A DNA stretch of 64,000 nucleotides from Luteolibacter flavescens (GTDB taxonomy: Bacteria > Verrucomicrobiota > Verrucomicrobiia > Verrucomicrobiales > Akkermansiaceae), in assembly GCF_025950085.1 (NCBI RefSeq), contig NZ_JAPDDS010000015.1, forward strand, positions 1 through 64,000, read 5' to 3'. Positions 24,218 to 33,003 of this stretch are shown here, piece by piece. Numbering within the stretch: position 1 is the stretch's first letter; every line of letters begins with the position of its first letter. The position numbers were made by a program, and so were the translations under genes. The notes under the pieces were generated by a model. It was not told where the DNA came from and searched no databases. It was given only the letters and a program-made list of their open reading frames with translations.

Positions 24218-24937
24218 ATGAACGCCACCCTGCCACCCCAGCCACCGCCCGACGTCCCGGCCCCACCGCCGGGCCCGGAGGCGGTGAAGTCGCGCCGGAA
24301 GATGAAGGGGATTCTCTGGATCGGCATCGCTTGCATGCTGACCATCTTTTTCGCGGGGTTCATCATAATGCCTAGCGAGCGCAACCGCAGGATAGCGGAC
24401 CGCACTGAGGCGTCGCAAAATATCCGGCAGGTTCACATCGCCCTGTTAGACTTCGAGTCGGAGTTCGGATCTTTTCCTGACACCTCCACCAGCCGTGTCG
24501 TGAAGACGGACACCGGCACCAAGCTCAATCTTGGCAGCGGTAGTAGTTCCAACGAGCTTTTCCGGCAACTGATCGCGTACGGTGTGAACGTCGAATCAAT
24601 CTTCTGGGCAAAAACCGCCGTATCTCCGCGCAAGCCAAACAACGTTTTGGGAAGCAATACTCTCGCGAAAGGCGAGTGCGGCTTCACCTACATCGCCGGA
24701 CTCTCATCCTCCTCGGATCCGTCCGCCCCACTAATGATGACTCCCGTCATCCCCGGCACATGGGAATTCGATCCAAAGCCATTCCAAGGCAAGGCCGTCG
24801 TCCTCCACGTCGACGGCTCGGTGAAGCACTACCCCATCGACAAGGACGGCCACGTGATAATCGGCGGCCTGAGCATCTTCGACCCGCGGCAGCCCTACTG
24901 GCGAGGCAAGGGCCCGGATATCAAGTGGCCGGAGTAG
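24218..24937 (+). CDS. Paralogue 5 of the family (fourth in tandem)
   Basis: The 239-residue protein has the head MNATLPPQPPPDVPAPPPGP, KSRRKMK, membrane helix (ILWIGIACMLTIFFAGFII), QNIRQVHIALLDFESEFGSF, GECGFTYIAGLSSSSDPSAP, VDGSVKHYPID and GKGPDIKWPE. It closes the array and is followed by a strong terminator 33 bp later. The single conserved cysteine (in KGECGF) occurs in all five paralogues and could form an intermolecular disulfide. Confidence 0.88.
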   Translation: MNATLPPQPPPDVPAPPPGPEAVKSRRKMKGILWIGIACMLTIFFAGFIIMPSERNRRIADRTEASQNIRQVHIALLDFESEFGSFPDTSTSRVVKTDTGTKLNLGSGSSSNELFRQLIAYGVNVESIFWAKTAVSPRKPNNVLGSNTLAKGECGFTYIAGLSSSSDPSAPLMMTPVIPGTWEFDPKPFQGKAVVLHVDGSVKHYPIDKDGHVIIGGLSIFDPRQPYWRGKGPDIKWPE

Positions 24938-24970
24938 CGCGGGCTTCCCACCGGAGATCGCTGCGAGCCC

Positions 24971-25009
24971 ACGAAAAAACCCGGCACTGCGGGAGTGCCG
25001 GGTTTTCGT
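24971..25009. terminator. Strong bidirectional terminator
   Basis: A long stem (AACCCGGCACT against AGTGCCGGGTT, extended by ACGAAA/TTTCGT) has the loop GCGGG, with A- and T-runs on either side. It lies between the converging paralogue array and pheT and can serve both. Confidence 0.92.
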
Positions 25010-25042
25010 GAAGGTCGCGATGGCTTGGCCGGTGGCGGGAGG

Positions 25043-27421
25043 TCAGCGCTGGGTGACCGGGAGGCCGCCGGTGAGGGCGGCGACCACGGACTTGTGCGCG
25101 GCATCGACTTCCTCGGCCTTCAGCGTGCGGTCCGCGGCGCGGTACTGCATGCGGTAGGCGATGGACTTGCGGTCGGCGGCGAGCTTCTGGCCCGTGGCAT
25201 CGCTGAAGACATCGAAGCACTCGAAGCCGGTCAGCAGCGGCTCCTTCACCTTGGCCAGCACCCGCTCGATCTCGACATTCGCGAGAGCGGCGGGGGCCTC
25301 CAGCGCGAGGTCGCGCGAGGAGCCGGGATACTGCGGCAGCTCGGCGATCTCGCGGCTGCCCGCGACGAACTTGCGGAGCTTTGGCAGATCGAGCTCGGCG
25401 ATGAAGACGGGCGTGGAGGCATCCAGCGCACGCTGGCGGGACGGCAGCAGCATCGCGAAGGTGCCCAGATTCTGCCCGTCCGCCTGGATGTCCGCGGCGA
25501 GCGCGAAGCCATCGCGCGGGCGCGGCACGAGCTGCAGCACCGCGGTGGGGACCAGCGCGGAGACGATCGCCTTCAGGTCGTAGAGATCGGCAGCGGACTC
25601 CGTGGTGGCCCAGCCCGCGGGCAGGGAGTGGCCGGAGAGCAGCAGGCCGAGCGAATCGCTCTCGAGGTCCTTTGCCTTGCCACCGCCGGCATTGCGGAAG
25701 ACGCGGCCGATCTCGAAGAACCGCAGCGCCTTCGCATTCTGGCGGATATTCCGCGCGGCGGAGGCCACGAGGCCCGGGATGAGGCTGGGGCGCATCACGG
25801 CGTGGTCCTCGCTGAGCGGCAGGCTCACGCGGATGGTATCGCCGGGCAGCAGCGGCTTCAGCGGCAGGGCATCCGTCACCTGTGCGTCGGAGATCAGCTT
25901 GATGGTCTGGCACTCGTGGAAGCCGAGGGCGGCGAGGCGCTCGCGGATGCGCATGTCCGCATCGTAGGCGGCATCGACCGCGCTGGACGGGACGAAGGTG
26001 CCACGCAGGCGCGACGGCACGGCATCGAGGCCCTTCACGCGGACGATCTCCTCGACGAGGTCGATGTGGCGCTGCAGGTCCGCGCGGAATGACGGCACGG
26101 CCCAGGTGCCGTCGGCACTCTTGGAGAGACCGAGGCGGGTGAGGATGGTCGCGGCCTCATCATGCGGGATGCTCGCGCCGGTGAGCTGGTCTAGCTTCGC
26201 GAGATCGAGCGCCACCGGCTGCGTCAGCACGGGGGCTTCACCGGCCTTCATGGTCACCGACTCGGCGGTGCCGCCGGCGATCTCCGTGATGAGCTTCACC
26301 GCCAGCGCGGAGCCCGCGAGCACGCCATCCGGATTCACGCCGCGCTCGAAGCGGTACGACGAGTCCGAGGAAAGCGCGGTGCGACGCGAGGTGCGGCGGA
26401 TGCGCGAGGGCGTGAAGTACGCCGACTCTAGTAGGATGTCCGTGGTGCCGTCGGAGACGCCGCTGTCCGCGCCACCCATCACGCCGCCGAGGGCGAGGGC
26501 GCTGCCCGCTTCATCCGAGATCACGCAGTCCTCGGCGAGCAGCGGGTAGGTCTGGCCGTCGAGCGCGAGGAATTCCTCGCCCTCCCGCGCCGCGCGGATG
26601 ACCAGCGCGCCGCTGACCTTGGCCGCATCGAAGGCGTGCAGCGGCTGGCCGATCTCGTGGAGCACGAAGTTCGTGATATCGACCACGTTGTTGATCGGCT
26701 TCAGGCCGATGGCCTCCAGCCGCTCCTGCAGCCACGCCGGGCTCGGCGCGATCTTCACGCCGGAGATGCGCACCGCGGTGTAGAAGGGGCAGGCCTCCGG
26801 GGACTCGATCCGCACGCCATCCGCGGTGAAGCCCTCGCGCGCCGGGATCTCCAGCGGGGCGAGCGGCACCTCCAGCAGTGTCGCCATCTCGCGCGCCATG
26901 CCGTGGTGGCTGAGCAGGTCCGGGCGATTCGGCGTGACCTCGACCTCGAGGAGCACGTCGCTTTCGAAGAGCTCCTTCACCGGCCTGCCGATCGGGGAAT
27001 CCTCCGGCAGGATGAGCAGGCCATCCACCGCATCCACCAGGCCGATCTCGGAAGCGGAGGCGAGCATGCCCTTCGACTCCACGCCGCGCATCTTTGCCTC
27101 GCCGATGGTGAAGCCACCGGGCAGCACCGCGCCGGGCAGGCAGCATGGCACCTTGTCGCCCACCTTGTAATTCTTCGCACCGCAGACGATCTGGCGGAGC
27201 TGGCCCTCGCCCGCATCCACCTGCGTCACCTTCAGCTTCTCCGCATCCGGGTGCTGCACGGCCTCCATGATCTGCGCGACCACGATCTTGTCCGAAGCGA
27301 CGCCCTTTACCTCGATGCCTTCGACTTCCACACCGGCGAAAGTCAGAAGACGGTCCAACTCCTCGGGAGTCTTGCCCTTGAGATCGACGTGCGTCGCTAA
27401 CCAGTTGAGTGAAACGTTCAT
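25043..27421 (-). CDS. pheT: Phenylalanyl-tRNA synthetase beta subunit
   Basis: The 792-residue beta subunit of the alpha2-beta2 enzyme has an N-terminal tRNA-binding (EMAP-like) domain (VVAQIMEAVQHPDAEKLKVTQVDAG), the B3/B4 editing domains (NRPDLLSHHGMAREMATLLEVPL), B5, a class-II-like core and the C-terminal anticodon-binding FDX-ACB domain (PQYPGSSRDLALEAP). Length is normal. It is on the same strand as pheS but separated from it by a 160-codon gene, whereas pheS and pheT are usually adjacent. Confidence 0.97.
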   Translation of the reverse strand: MNVSLNWLATHVDLKGKTPEELDRLLTFAGVEVEGIEVKGVASDKIVVAQIMEAVQHPDAEKLKVTQVDAGEGQLRQIVCGAKNYKVGDKVPCCLPGAVLPGGFTIGEAKMRGVESKGMLASASEIGLVDAVDGLLILPEDSPIGRPVKELFESDVLLEVEVTPNRPDLLSHHGMAREMATLLEVPLAPLEIPAREGFTADGVRIESPEACPFYTAVRISGVKIAPSPAWLQERLEAIGLKPINNVVDITNFVLHEIGQPLHAFDAAKVSGALVIRAAREGEEFLALDGQTYPLLAEDCVISDEAGSALALGGVMGGADSGVSDGTTDILLESAYFTPSRIRRTSRRTALSSDSSYRFERGVNPDGVLAGSALAVKLITEIAGGTAESVTMKAGEAPVLTQPVALDLAKLDQLTGASIPHDEAATILTRLGLSKSADGTWAVPSFRADLQRHIDLVEEIVRVKGLDAVPSRLRGTFVPSSAVDAAYDADMRIRERLAALGFHECQTIKLISDAQVTDALPLKPLLPGDTIRVSLPLSEDHAVMRPSLIPGLVASAARNIRQNAKALRFFEIGRVFRNAGGGKAKDLESDSLGLLLSGHSLPAGWATTESAADLYDLKAIVSALVPTAVLQLVPRPRDGFALAADIQADGQNLGTFAMLLPSRQRALDASTPVFIAELDLPKLRKFVAGSREIAELPQYPGSSRDLALEAPAALANVEIERVLAKVKEPLLTGFECFDVFSDATGQKLAADRKSIAYRMQYRAADRTLKAEEVDAAHKSVVAALTGGLPVTQR

Positions 27422-27490
27422 GGCGTAGGTGCTTTCTAAATGGATTCTGCCGTCTTCTTGGGACGGCCAATGGGAAGAAACAAATTCGGC

Positions 27491-27970
27491 TTAGGGGAGG
27501 AGCTGCGGGAAGGACTTCTGGAACGGGTTGAGATCCACCAGATCGACCACCGTGATCCGGTCGCAGTCGAAACCGACCTCGTGGCCGAGCCCACCCCAGC
27601 GGACGAGAAAGAGATCGGCGTTCAGCTTATCGTCACGGCGACGTGTGATTGAGAGGCCTTGGATGGGATTCTGATGCTGCCACTCTGTCACCGACAGCCG
27701 TCCCACACTGGAAAAAAGGATCTCGGTGTGAGCCTGTTTTCTCATCGGGGAGTCCGGAGCCTGGTGGATGTCGAAGGTGAGAAAAACCGCCCGGAGAGAA
27801 TGGGCCGCGGCATGGCCGGTCGGTGCCCGCTCCAGGGTCATGCGGATCACCTCCGCATCGATGAAGGCAGGCCACCCGCCATAGTGCCCGATCAAAAGGT
27901 CACGACCGCGGATCAGGTCAATCGCTGCCTGCTCCACCGGATACTCGGGCTGCCCCAGTTGATCTGACAT
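27491..27970 (-). CDS. Hypothetical protein between pheS and pheT
   Basis: The 159-residue soluble protein has no signal peptide or membrane segment. Visible elements are AIDLIRGRDLLIGHYGGWP, AHSLRAVFLTFDIHQAPD and LFLVRWGGLGHEVGFDCDRI. I recognise no family; the composition is compatible with a small alpha/beta domain. It sits 33 bp downstream of pheS and 69 bp upstream of pheT on the same strand, so it is probably co-transcribed with the synthetase genes. No evidence links it to charging or editing. Confidence 0.7.
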   Translation of the reverse strand: MSDQLGQPEYPVEQAAIDLIRGRDLLIGHYGGWPAFIDAEVIRMTLERAPTGHAAAHSLRAVFLTFDIHQAPDSPMRKQAHTEILFSSVGRLSVTEWQHQNPIQGLSITRRRDDKLNADLFLVRWGGLGHEVGFDCDRITVVDLVDLNPFQKSFPQLLP

Positions 27971-28003
27971 GGCATGAGTTGCGCGCGGCTCCCTCGCACG
28001 TCC

Positions 28004-29020
28004 TCAGGCGAATTGCTTGAGGAAACGCGCGTCGTTCTCGATCAGGAGACGGATGTCCTTGATGCCCCAGCGGATCATCGCGAGGCGGTCGAGACCCATA
28101 CCGAAGGCGAAGCCGGTGACCTTTTCAGGCGCGTAGGTACCGTCCTTCCGCGAGGCATTGATCTGCTCGAAGACGGCGGGGTCCACCATGCCGCAGCCGG
28201 CGACCTCGATCCACCGCGGGGCCTGGCCCTTCACGTGGAGCTTCACGTCGATCTCGAAGCTGGGCTCCGTGAAGGGGAAGAAGTGCGGGCGGAAACGGAC
28301 TTCCGTGCCGGAGCCGAACATCTCCTGGAAGAAATACTCCAGCGTGCCCTTCAGGTCGCCGAGGGAGACATCCGTATCCACATACAGGCCCTCGAGTTGG
28401 TTGAAGACCGACAGGTGGGTCGCGTCGATCTCGTCGCGGCGGTAGGCCGAGCCGGGGGCAATGATGCGCACCGGCGGCTGCGCCGACTCCATCGTGCGGA
28501 CCTGCACGGACGAGGTGTGCGTGCGCAGCAGCTTGCCGGAGTCGAAGTAGAAGGTGTCCTTTTCGTTGCGAGCCGGGTGGTCGGCGGGCGTGTTCAGCGC
28601 GTCGAAGCAGTGAAACTCGTCCTCGATCTCCGGCCCCTCGGCGAGGGCGAAGCCCATGCGGCGCAGGATGGAGATGGCCTGGTGGCGCAGGATGGTCAGC
28701 GGGTGCAGCGAGCCGTGGTTCAGCGCGCGCGCCGGGAGGGTGAGGTCGATCCCCTCCAGCGCCTTCTTGTCCGTGGCATCCTGCAGGGCGGCTTGCTTTT
28801 CCTCCAGCGCCGCGGTGATCGCGGCGCGGGCGGTATTCAGCAGGGCGCCGATCGCGGCCTTTTCTTCCTTCGGCACGTCGCGCATGCCGGCCGAGACCTC
28901 GGTGAGGGTGCCTTTTTTCCCGAGCACGGAGACACGGGCGTCTTCCACCGCACGGGTGTCGGTGGCAGCGGCGATCCGGGCGAGTGCCTCGGCCTGAATG
29001 GCTTCGATCTGGTCCTTCAT
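28004..29020 (-). CDS. pheS: Phenylalanyl-tRNA synthetase alpha subunit
   Basis: The 338-residue catalytic subunit has an N-terminal coiled coil (MKDQIEAIQAEALARIAAA, then VSVLGKKGTLTEV), the class II motifs (GFALAEGPEIEDEFHCFDALN, TSSVQVRTME, GSAYRRDEIDATH) and GFAFGMGLDRLAMIRWGI. The start at 29020 matches the family; the upstream in-frame codon at 29071 would add 17 proline/alanine-rich residues. It is transcribed leftward ahead of the hypothetical gene and pheT. Confidence 0.96.
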   Translation of the reverse strand: MKDQIEAIQAEALARIAAATDTRAVEDARVSVLGKKGTLTEVSAGMRDVPKEEKAAIGALLNTARAAITAALEEKQAALQDATDKKALEGIDLTLPARALNHGSLHPLTILRHQAISILRRMGFALAEGPEIEDEFHCFDALNTPADHPARNEKDTFYFDSGKLLRTHTSSVQVRTMESAQPPVRIIAPGSAYRRDEIDATHLSVFNQLEGLYVDTDVSLGDLKGTLEYFFQEMFGSGTEVRFRPHFFPFTEPSFEIDVKLHVKGQAPRWIEVAGCGMVDPAVFEQINASRKDGTYAPEKVTGFAFGMGLDRLAMIRWGIKDIRLLIENDARFLKQFA

Positions 29021-29079
29021 GGCAGGGAAAAGCGGGGCGCAGGGCTTACTCGCTGCCGGGGGCGGAGTCAAAGGCAGTT

Positions 29080-30798
29080 CTAGGTCGCCCGCGGAAACAG
29101 CTCGCGGCGGATCCGCTCGCTCTCCCGCTCGATCTGCTCGGGCGTGGCGCCGAAGTTGTCCAGGATGGCCTCGGTCATGGACAGCGCGACCTCGCCCTCG
29201 CCGGAGAAGACGGCATTCGCCCCGGCTTCCAGCAGCTCGTTCGCCTCCTTCAGGTAGGACGTGCGGGCCACCACGCGGATCTTCGGATTCAGCGAGCGGG
29301 CTTCCTTGATGACCTCGCAGCCCATGCTGACGCTGGAGGCGCTCAGCACCAGGATGTCCGCCTTGTCCGTGCCCGCGGCCTGGAGCGTGGCGGGGTGGCT
29401 GGCATTGCCATACTGGGCCTTTTCGCCCGCGGCATTGAGCTGGCGCACGGTATCCACGTTCATTTCCACGATCATCGGCGTGAAGCCGTTGTCCTTCAGC
29501 AGGCGGACGACGGTCTGGCCGACCGGGCCGTAGCCGATGACCACGGCGCGGCGGTGGATGCCGTCATCCAGGTCCGCGGCATCGCCGCCGATGGCATTGC
29601 GGTTGAACAGCTTCCACAGCGCGGGGCGCTTCGCCACCCAGCGCTCGATGGGATCCACGGAGCGGTAAAGGAGCGGCGCGAGGGTGATGGAGACGATCGC
29701 CGTGGCGACCAGGGCATTGAAGGCCTCCTCATTCACCAGCCCGTACGTCTTCGCGATGGTGGCGACGATGAAGGAGAACTCACCGATCTGCGAGAGCACG
29801 GCACTCACGGAGAGCGCGGTTTTCAGCGGGTAGCCCAGCGCCACGGTGATGATCAGCGCCGCCAGCGGCTTGCCGATGATGACGATGCCCATGGTGGCCA
29901 GCGCGAGCCAAGGGCTGGCGATCAGCGCCTGATAGTCGAAGAGCATGCCGACGGAGACGAAGAAAAGCACCGCGAAGGCATCCTTCATCGGGAGCGCGTC
30001 GGTCGCGGCGCGGTTGCTGAATTCCGAGCGGCCGACGACCATGCCGGCGAGGAAGGCACCCAGCTCCATGGAGACGCCGAAGAACTTCGACGCGCCGAGC
30101 GCGATGCCCAGCGCCAGCACCAGGATGGTAAGCGTGAAAAGCTCGCCGGACCCCGTGCGCGCGATGCTCGTGAGCAGCCGCGGGATCGCCCAGCCGCCGA
30201 CGATGAAGGTGAAAGCGACCAGAGCGCCGATCTTCAGCGTGGTCCACAACAGCGCCAGCGTCACTGCCCCGGCTCCCGTAGCCTCGCCGCCGAAGATGGC
30301 GGGGATCAGGACCAGCACAAAGACGGTGAAAATATCCTCCACCACCAGCCAGCCGATCGCGATGTGACCGGTCGGCGTGTGCAGATGCTTGTTATCCACC
30401 AGGATGCGGGTGAGCACCACAGTACTGGCTACGGCGATGGCCATGCCGAAGACCGCGCCCGATGCCCACGACCACCCGAAGCTCCGCATGATGACCATGC
30501 TCAAGATCGTGGCCGCCGCACTCTGGACGATGGCACCGGGCACCGCGATCCGCTTCACGGCCAGCAGCTCCTTGAAGTGGAAATGCAGGCCCACGCCGAA
30601 CATCAGCAGGATGACCCCGATGTGCGCCATCTGATCCGCCATCCCCTGGTCCGCCGCGAAGCCGGGCGTATGCGGGCTGACGACGATACCGGCTAACAGA
30701 TAACCGACGATCGGGGAGAGACCGAGACGGTGGGAGAGATAGCCGAAGATGAGAGCGATACCAAGGCCACCGGCGAATGTGAGGATGAGGTCATGCAT
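29080..30798 (-). CDS. CPA2 cation:proton antiporter, KefB/YbaL type
   Basis: The 572-residue inner-membrane protein has about 12 transmembrane helices of the sodium/proton exchanger fold (LGLSPIVGYLLAGIVVSP, FGVGLHFHFKELL, MELGAFLAGMVVGRSEF). A C-terminal RCK/TrkA-N domain follows (VVIGYGPVGQTVVRLLKDNGF, ILVLSASSVSMGCEVI). No C-terminal TrkA-C domain is evident. Such proteins exchange K+ or Na+ for H+. It is 59 bp upstream of pheS on the same strand and may be transcribed with it, though the functions are unrelated. Confidence 0.92.
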   Translation of the reverse strand: MHDLILTFAGGLGIALIFGYLSHRLGLSPIVGYLLAGIVVSPHTPGFAADQGMADQMAHIGVILLMFGVGLHFHFKELLAVKRIAVPGAIVQSAAATILSMVIMRSFGWSWASGAVFGMAIAVASTVVLTRILVDNKHLHTPTGHIAIGWLVVEDIFTVFVLVLIPAIFGGEATGAGAVTLALLWTTLKIGALVAFTFIVGGWAIPRLLTSIARTGSGELFTLTILVLALGIALGASKFFGVSMELGAFLAGMVVGRSEFSNRAATDALPMKDAFAVLFFVSVGMLFDYQALIASPWLALATMGIVIIGKPLAALIITVALGYPLKTALSVSAVLSQIGEFSFIVATIAKTYGLVNEEAFNALVATAIVSITLAPLLYRSVDPIERWVAKRPALWKLFNRNAIGGDAADLDDGIHRRAVVIGYGPVGQTVVRLLKDNGFTPMIVEMNVDTVRQLNAAGEKAQYGNASHPATLQAAGTDKADILVLSASSVSMGCEVIKEARSLNPKIRVVARTSYLKEANELLEAGANAVFSGEGEVALSMTEAILDNFGATPEQIERESERIRRELFPRAT

Positions 30799-30889
30799 GT
30801 TGGGGATGAGGGCAAAAAATCCGCCCCACCCTTACGGACCGATTACAACTTGTCCCCGTTTTTTTGTCCTGTTGGAGAATTTTCCCGAA

Positions 30890-31858
30890 TTAGGAATCCA
30901 GCAGCTTCATCACGGCCTCGCGATGACGGTCCGAGGCCTCGTGACGGGCCCGGATTTCGGGCGTCTTGGCATCGCGCAAGTATTTGGCGCTATTACTCTT
31001 CTGGATATGGAGCAGCTCCAGTGCGGTGACCTTGTCACTGGTGGCCCTGTGGTTCCTGTCGGCACCGTGCTTCAGCAGCAATCGGATGACCTCGAGGTTA
31101 TCTTTGTAGTGGTAGTCCTCTACATACTTTGTAGTGGCATGAAAAAGGACCGTATCGCTCGACCAATAGACAAGGTTCGGGTCGGCCCCGCGCTCCAATA
31201 AAAAGCGGACGGTTTCCGGGTCGTCATCGTCCACCGCTTCCTTCAGCGCGGGGGAGCCTGCCACCAGATTCACGTTCGCGCCGTGGCGGAGCAGCCAGTC
31301 GATGTTCTTCCGGTTGCCTGCGGCGGCGGCGGCCCGGAGCGGCGTACCGTGCCACATGTGGGGACACGCTTCATTCCAGTCCACGCCGCGCCGGTCCAGC
31401 TCCTCCAGCAGCGCGCGGTCGTCCTTCCCCGCGGCGGCTACGGCGGCACCTGCCTCCACCTTCGCCCCGCGACTCATGAGCAGGCGGGCGATGTCCAGGT
31501 GGCCGTTGCTGATCGCCTCTCGCAGCGCGGTGGTGGGCGGGGTGCCCGCCACCGTCTCGAAGCGCGAGGGCACCGCGCCCGAGACGAGATTCGGATCCGC
31601 CCCGGCATCGAGCAGCGCCACCACGTGCTCGCGGTGACCCTTCCATGAGGCAAACATCAGCGCGGTCCACCCGTAGCTGCTGCGCGCATTCACGTCCTCG
31701 CCCTCGGCGATGCCCCGCTTCAGCGAAGCGAGGCTGCCCCCATGGGCGGCCAGCATCAGCGGCGTCATCCCCTCGCCCCGGAAGCAACCGGAGATCGCGG
31801 CAATGGCGATGGCCCCGGCGACGACCGCCGCGAGACCGATGACTCCTCTCCGACTCAT
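30890..31858 (-). CDS. Ankyrin-repeat lipoprotein
   Basis: The 322-residue protein has a lipoprotein signal (GLAAVVAGAIAIAAISGC, lipobox cysteine about residue 25) followed by around seven ankyrin repeats: TPLMLAAHGGSLASLKRGIA, TALMFASWKGHREHVVALLD, ALREAISNGHLDIARLLMSRGA, TPLRAAAAAGNRKNIDWLLRHG, and further diverged copies. Ankyrin repeats mediate protein binding. The ATG at 31858 is chosen because it starts the signal; the longer upstream frame is antisense to the acetyltransferase gene. Confidence 0.88.
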   Translation of the reverse strand: MSRRGVIGLAAVVAGAIAIAAISGCFRGEGMTPLMLAAHGGSLASLKRGIAEGEDVNARSSYGWTALMFASWKGHREHVVALLDAGADPNLVSGAVPSRFETVAGTPPTTALREAISNGHLDIARLLMSRGAKVEAGAAVAAAGKDDRALLEELDRRGVDWNEACPHMWHGTPLRAAAAAGNRKNIDWLLRHGANVNLVAGSPALKEAVDDDDPETVRFLLERGADPNLVYWSSDTVLFHATTKYVEDYHYKDNLEVIRLLLKHGADRNHRATSDKVTALELLHIQKSNSAKYLRDAKTPEIRARHEASDRHREAVMKLLDS

Positions 31859-31948
31859 ATTTGTGAAATCATCGCCGCCGCGCCGACTTCGGCAAGCTCC
31901 CGAATCCGGCATCGCCATCCCGCGCGAAACCTGCGGATATCCCACACG

Positions 31949-32479
31949 ATGACCCCGGACGAAAATCCGACCTCCCCCGTGAAGCTCCGTCGCTGGCAAG
32001 CCGACGACTCCATCCCGGAAATCACCGCCCTGCTCCATCTGGCCTACGCACCGCTCGCGGCGATGGGCCTGCGCTACACCGCGACGCACCAGGGCGACGA
32101 GGTCACGCTCAGCCGGCTCCAGCGCGGCACCGCCTTCATCGGGGAGCTGCACGGCGGCATCGTCGCCACCGTCACGATCTACCCGACCGCCGGGCCGGAC
32201 TCCTCCTGCGCGTGGTACCGCGAGCCGGGCGTGCATTACTTCGGCCAATTCGCCGTCCACCCGGACCTGCAACGCCACGGGCTCGGCGCGAGGATGATCG
32301 GGCTGTTAGAAAAGGAGGCACTCGCCCGCGGTGCACGCGAACTCGCGCTCGATACCGCCGAGCCCGCCCATCATCTGAGGCAGTGGTACGAGAAGCTCGG
32401 CTATCGCTTCATCGAACACGCCGACTGGTCATCGACGAACTACCGTAGCGTGATTCTCTCAAAGTCGCTCGTCCCATGA
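31949..32479 (+). CDS. GNAT-family N-acetyltransferase, 1
   Basis: The 176-residue protein shows the GNAT fold: acetyl-CoA loop QFAVHPDLQRHGLGARMIGL (R/Q-x-x-G-x-G/A form) and the late WYEKLGYRFIEH segment. Substrate is unknown. Its stop overlaps the start of a second GNAT gene by ATGA, so the two form a coupled pair. The ATG at 31949 is chosen because the conserved domain begins soon after; the open frame to 31742 is antisense to the ankyrin gene. Confidence 0.88.
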   Translation: MTPDENPTSPVKLRRWQADDSIPEITALLHLAYAPLAAMGLRYTATHQGDEVTLSRLQRGTAFIGELHGGIVATVTIYPTAGPDSSCAWYREPGVHYFGQFAVHPDLQRHGLGARMIGLLEKEALARGARELALDTAEPAHHLRQWYEKLGYRFIEHADWSSTNYRSVILSKSLVP

Positions 32480-32913
32480 ATTTCCGTAATGTCACCACCG
32501 CGGATCTGACCGACTGCGCCCGGTTCTTTTCCGACGTCTTCAATGCGGAACCTTGGAACGAGAACTGGAGCGTCGGGAGTTCGCACCAACGACTGTCCGA
32601 CTGCGCCCTCACGCCGAACTTCCTCGGCATGGTGGGTGAAGACGACACTGGCATCGCCGCTCTCGCCCTCGGCTATTGGCAACGCTACCAGGAGGAGAAG
32701 CACTACTACCTGCTGGAATTCTGCGTCGCGAATGAACGGCAGGGCGAAGGCATCGGAACCCTGCTGATGGAGGCCCTTCACGCCCGCCTACAGGAAGAAG
32801 GCGTGAATCGCATCTACACGCTTACCGCTCGCGACACACCCGCGCAGGACTTCTATGGAAAGGCCGGCTTCTACGTCAGCCCGAAGATGATCCTGATGGC
32901 GCGGCGCTATTGA
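32476..32913 (+). CDS. GNAT-family N-acetyltransferase, 2
   Basis: The 145-residue protein carries the acetyl-CoA-binding LEFCVANERQGEGIGTLLME and the YTLTARDTPAQDFYGKAGF C-terminal strand/helix of GNATs. It is only distantly like its upstream neighbour, so it is probably not a recent duplicate. It is translationally coupled to it by a 4-bp overlap. Substrate unknown. Confidence 0.88.
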   Translation: MNFRNVTTADLTDCARFFSDVFNAEPWNENWSVGSSHQRLSDCALTPNFLGMVGEDDTGIAALALGYWQRYQEEKHYYLLEFCVANERQGEGIGTLLMEALHARLQEEGVNRIYTLTARDTPAQDFYGKAGFYVSPKMILMARRY

Positions 32914-33003
32914 ACGAAGCCTCGCCTGACAACCCGATCATCTGACTCAGTGGAGCGAGAAGCGGCTCGCTTCATGAGCACATCTCATCGGATGCGCGGC
33001 GTC

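Noticed and set aside
28984-30696. A 570-residue plus-strand open frame
   Set aside because: It is antisense to the Kef-type antiporter; highly charged shadow composition without motifs.
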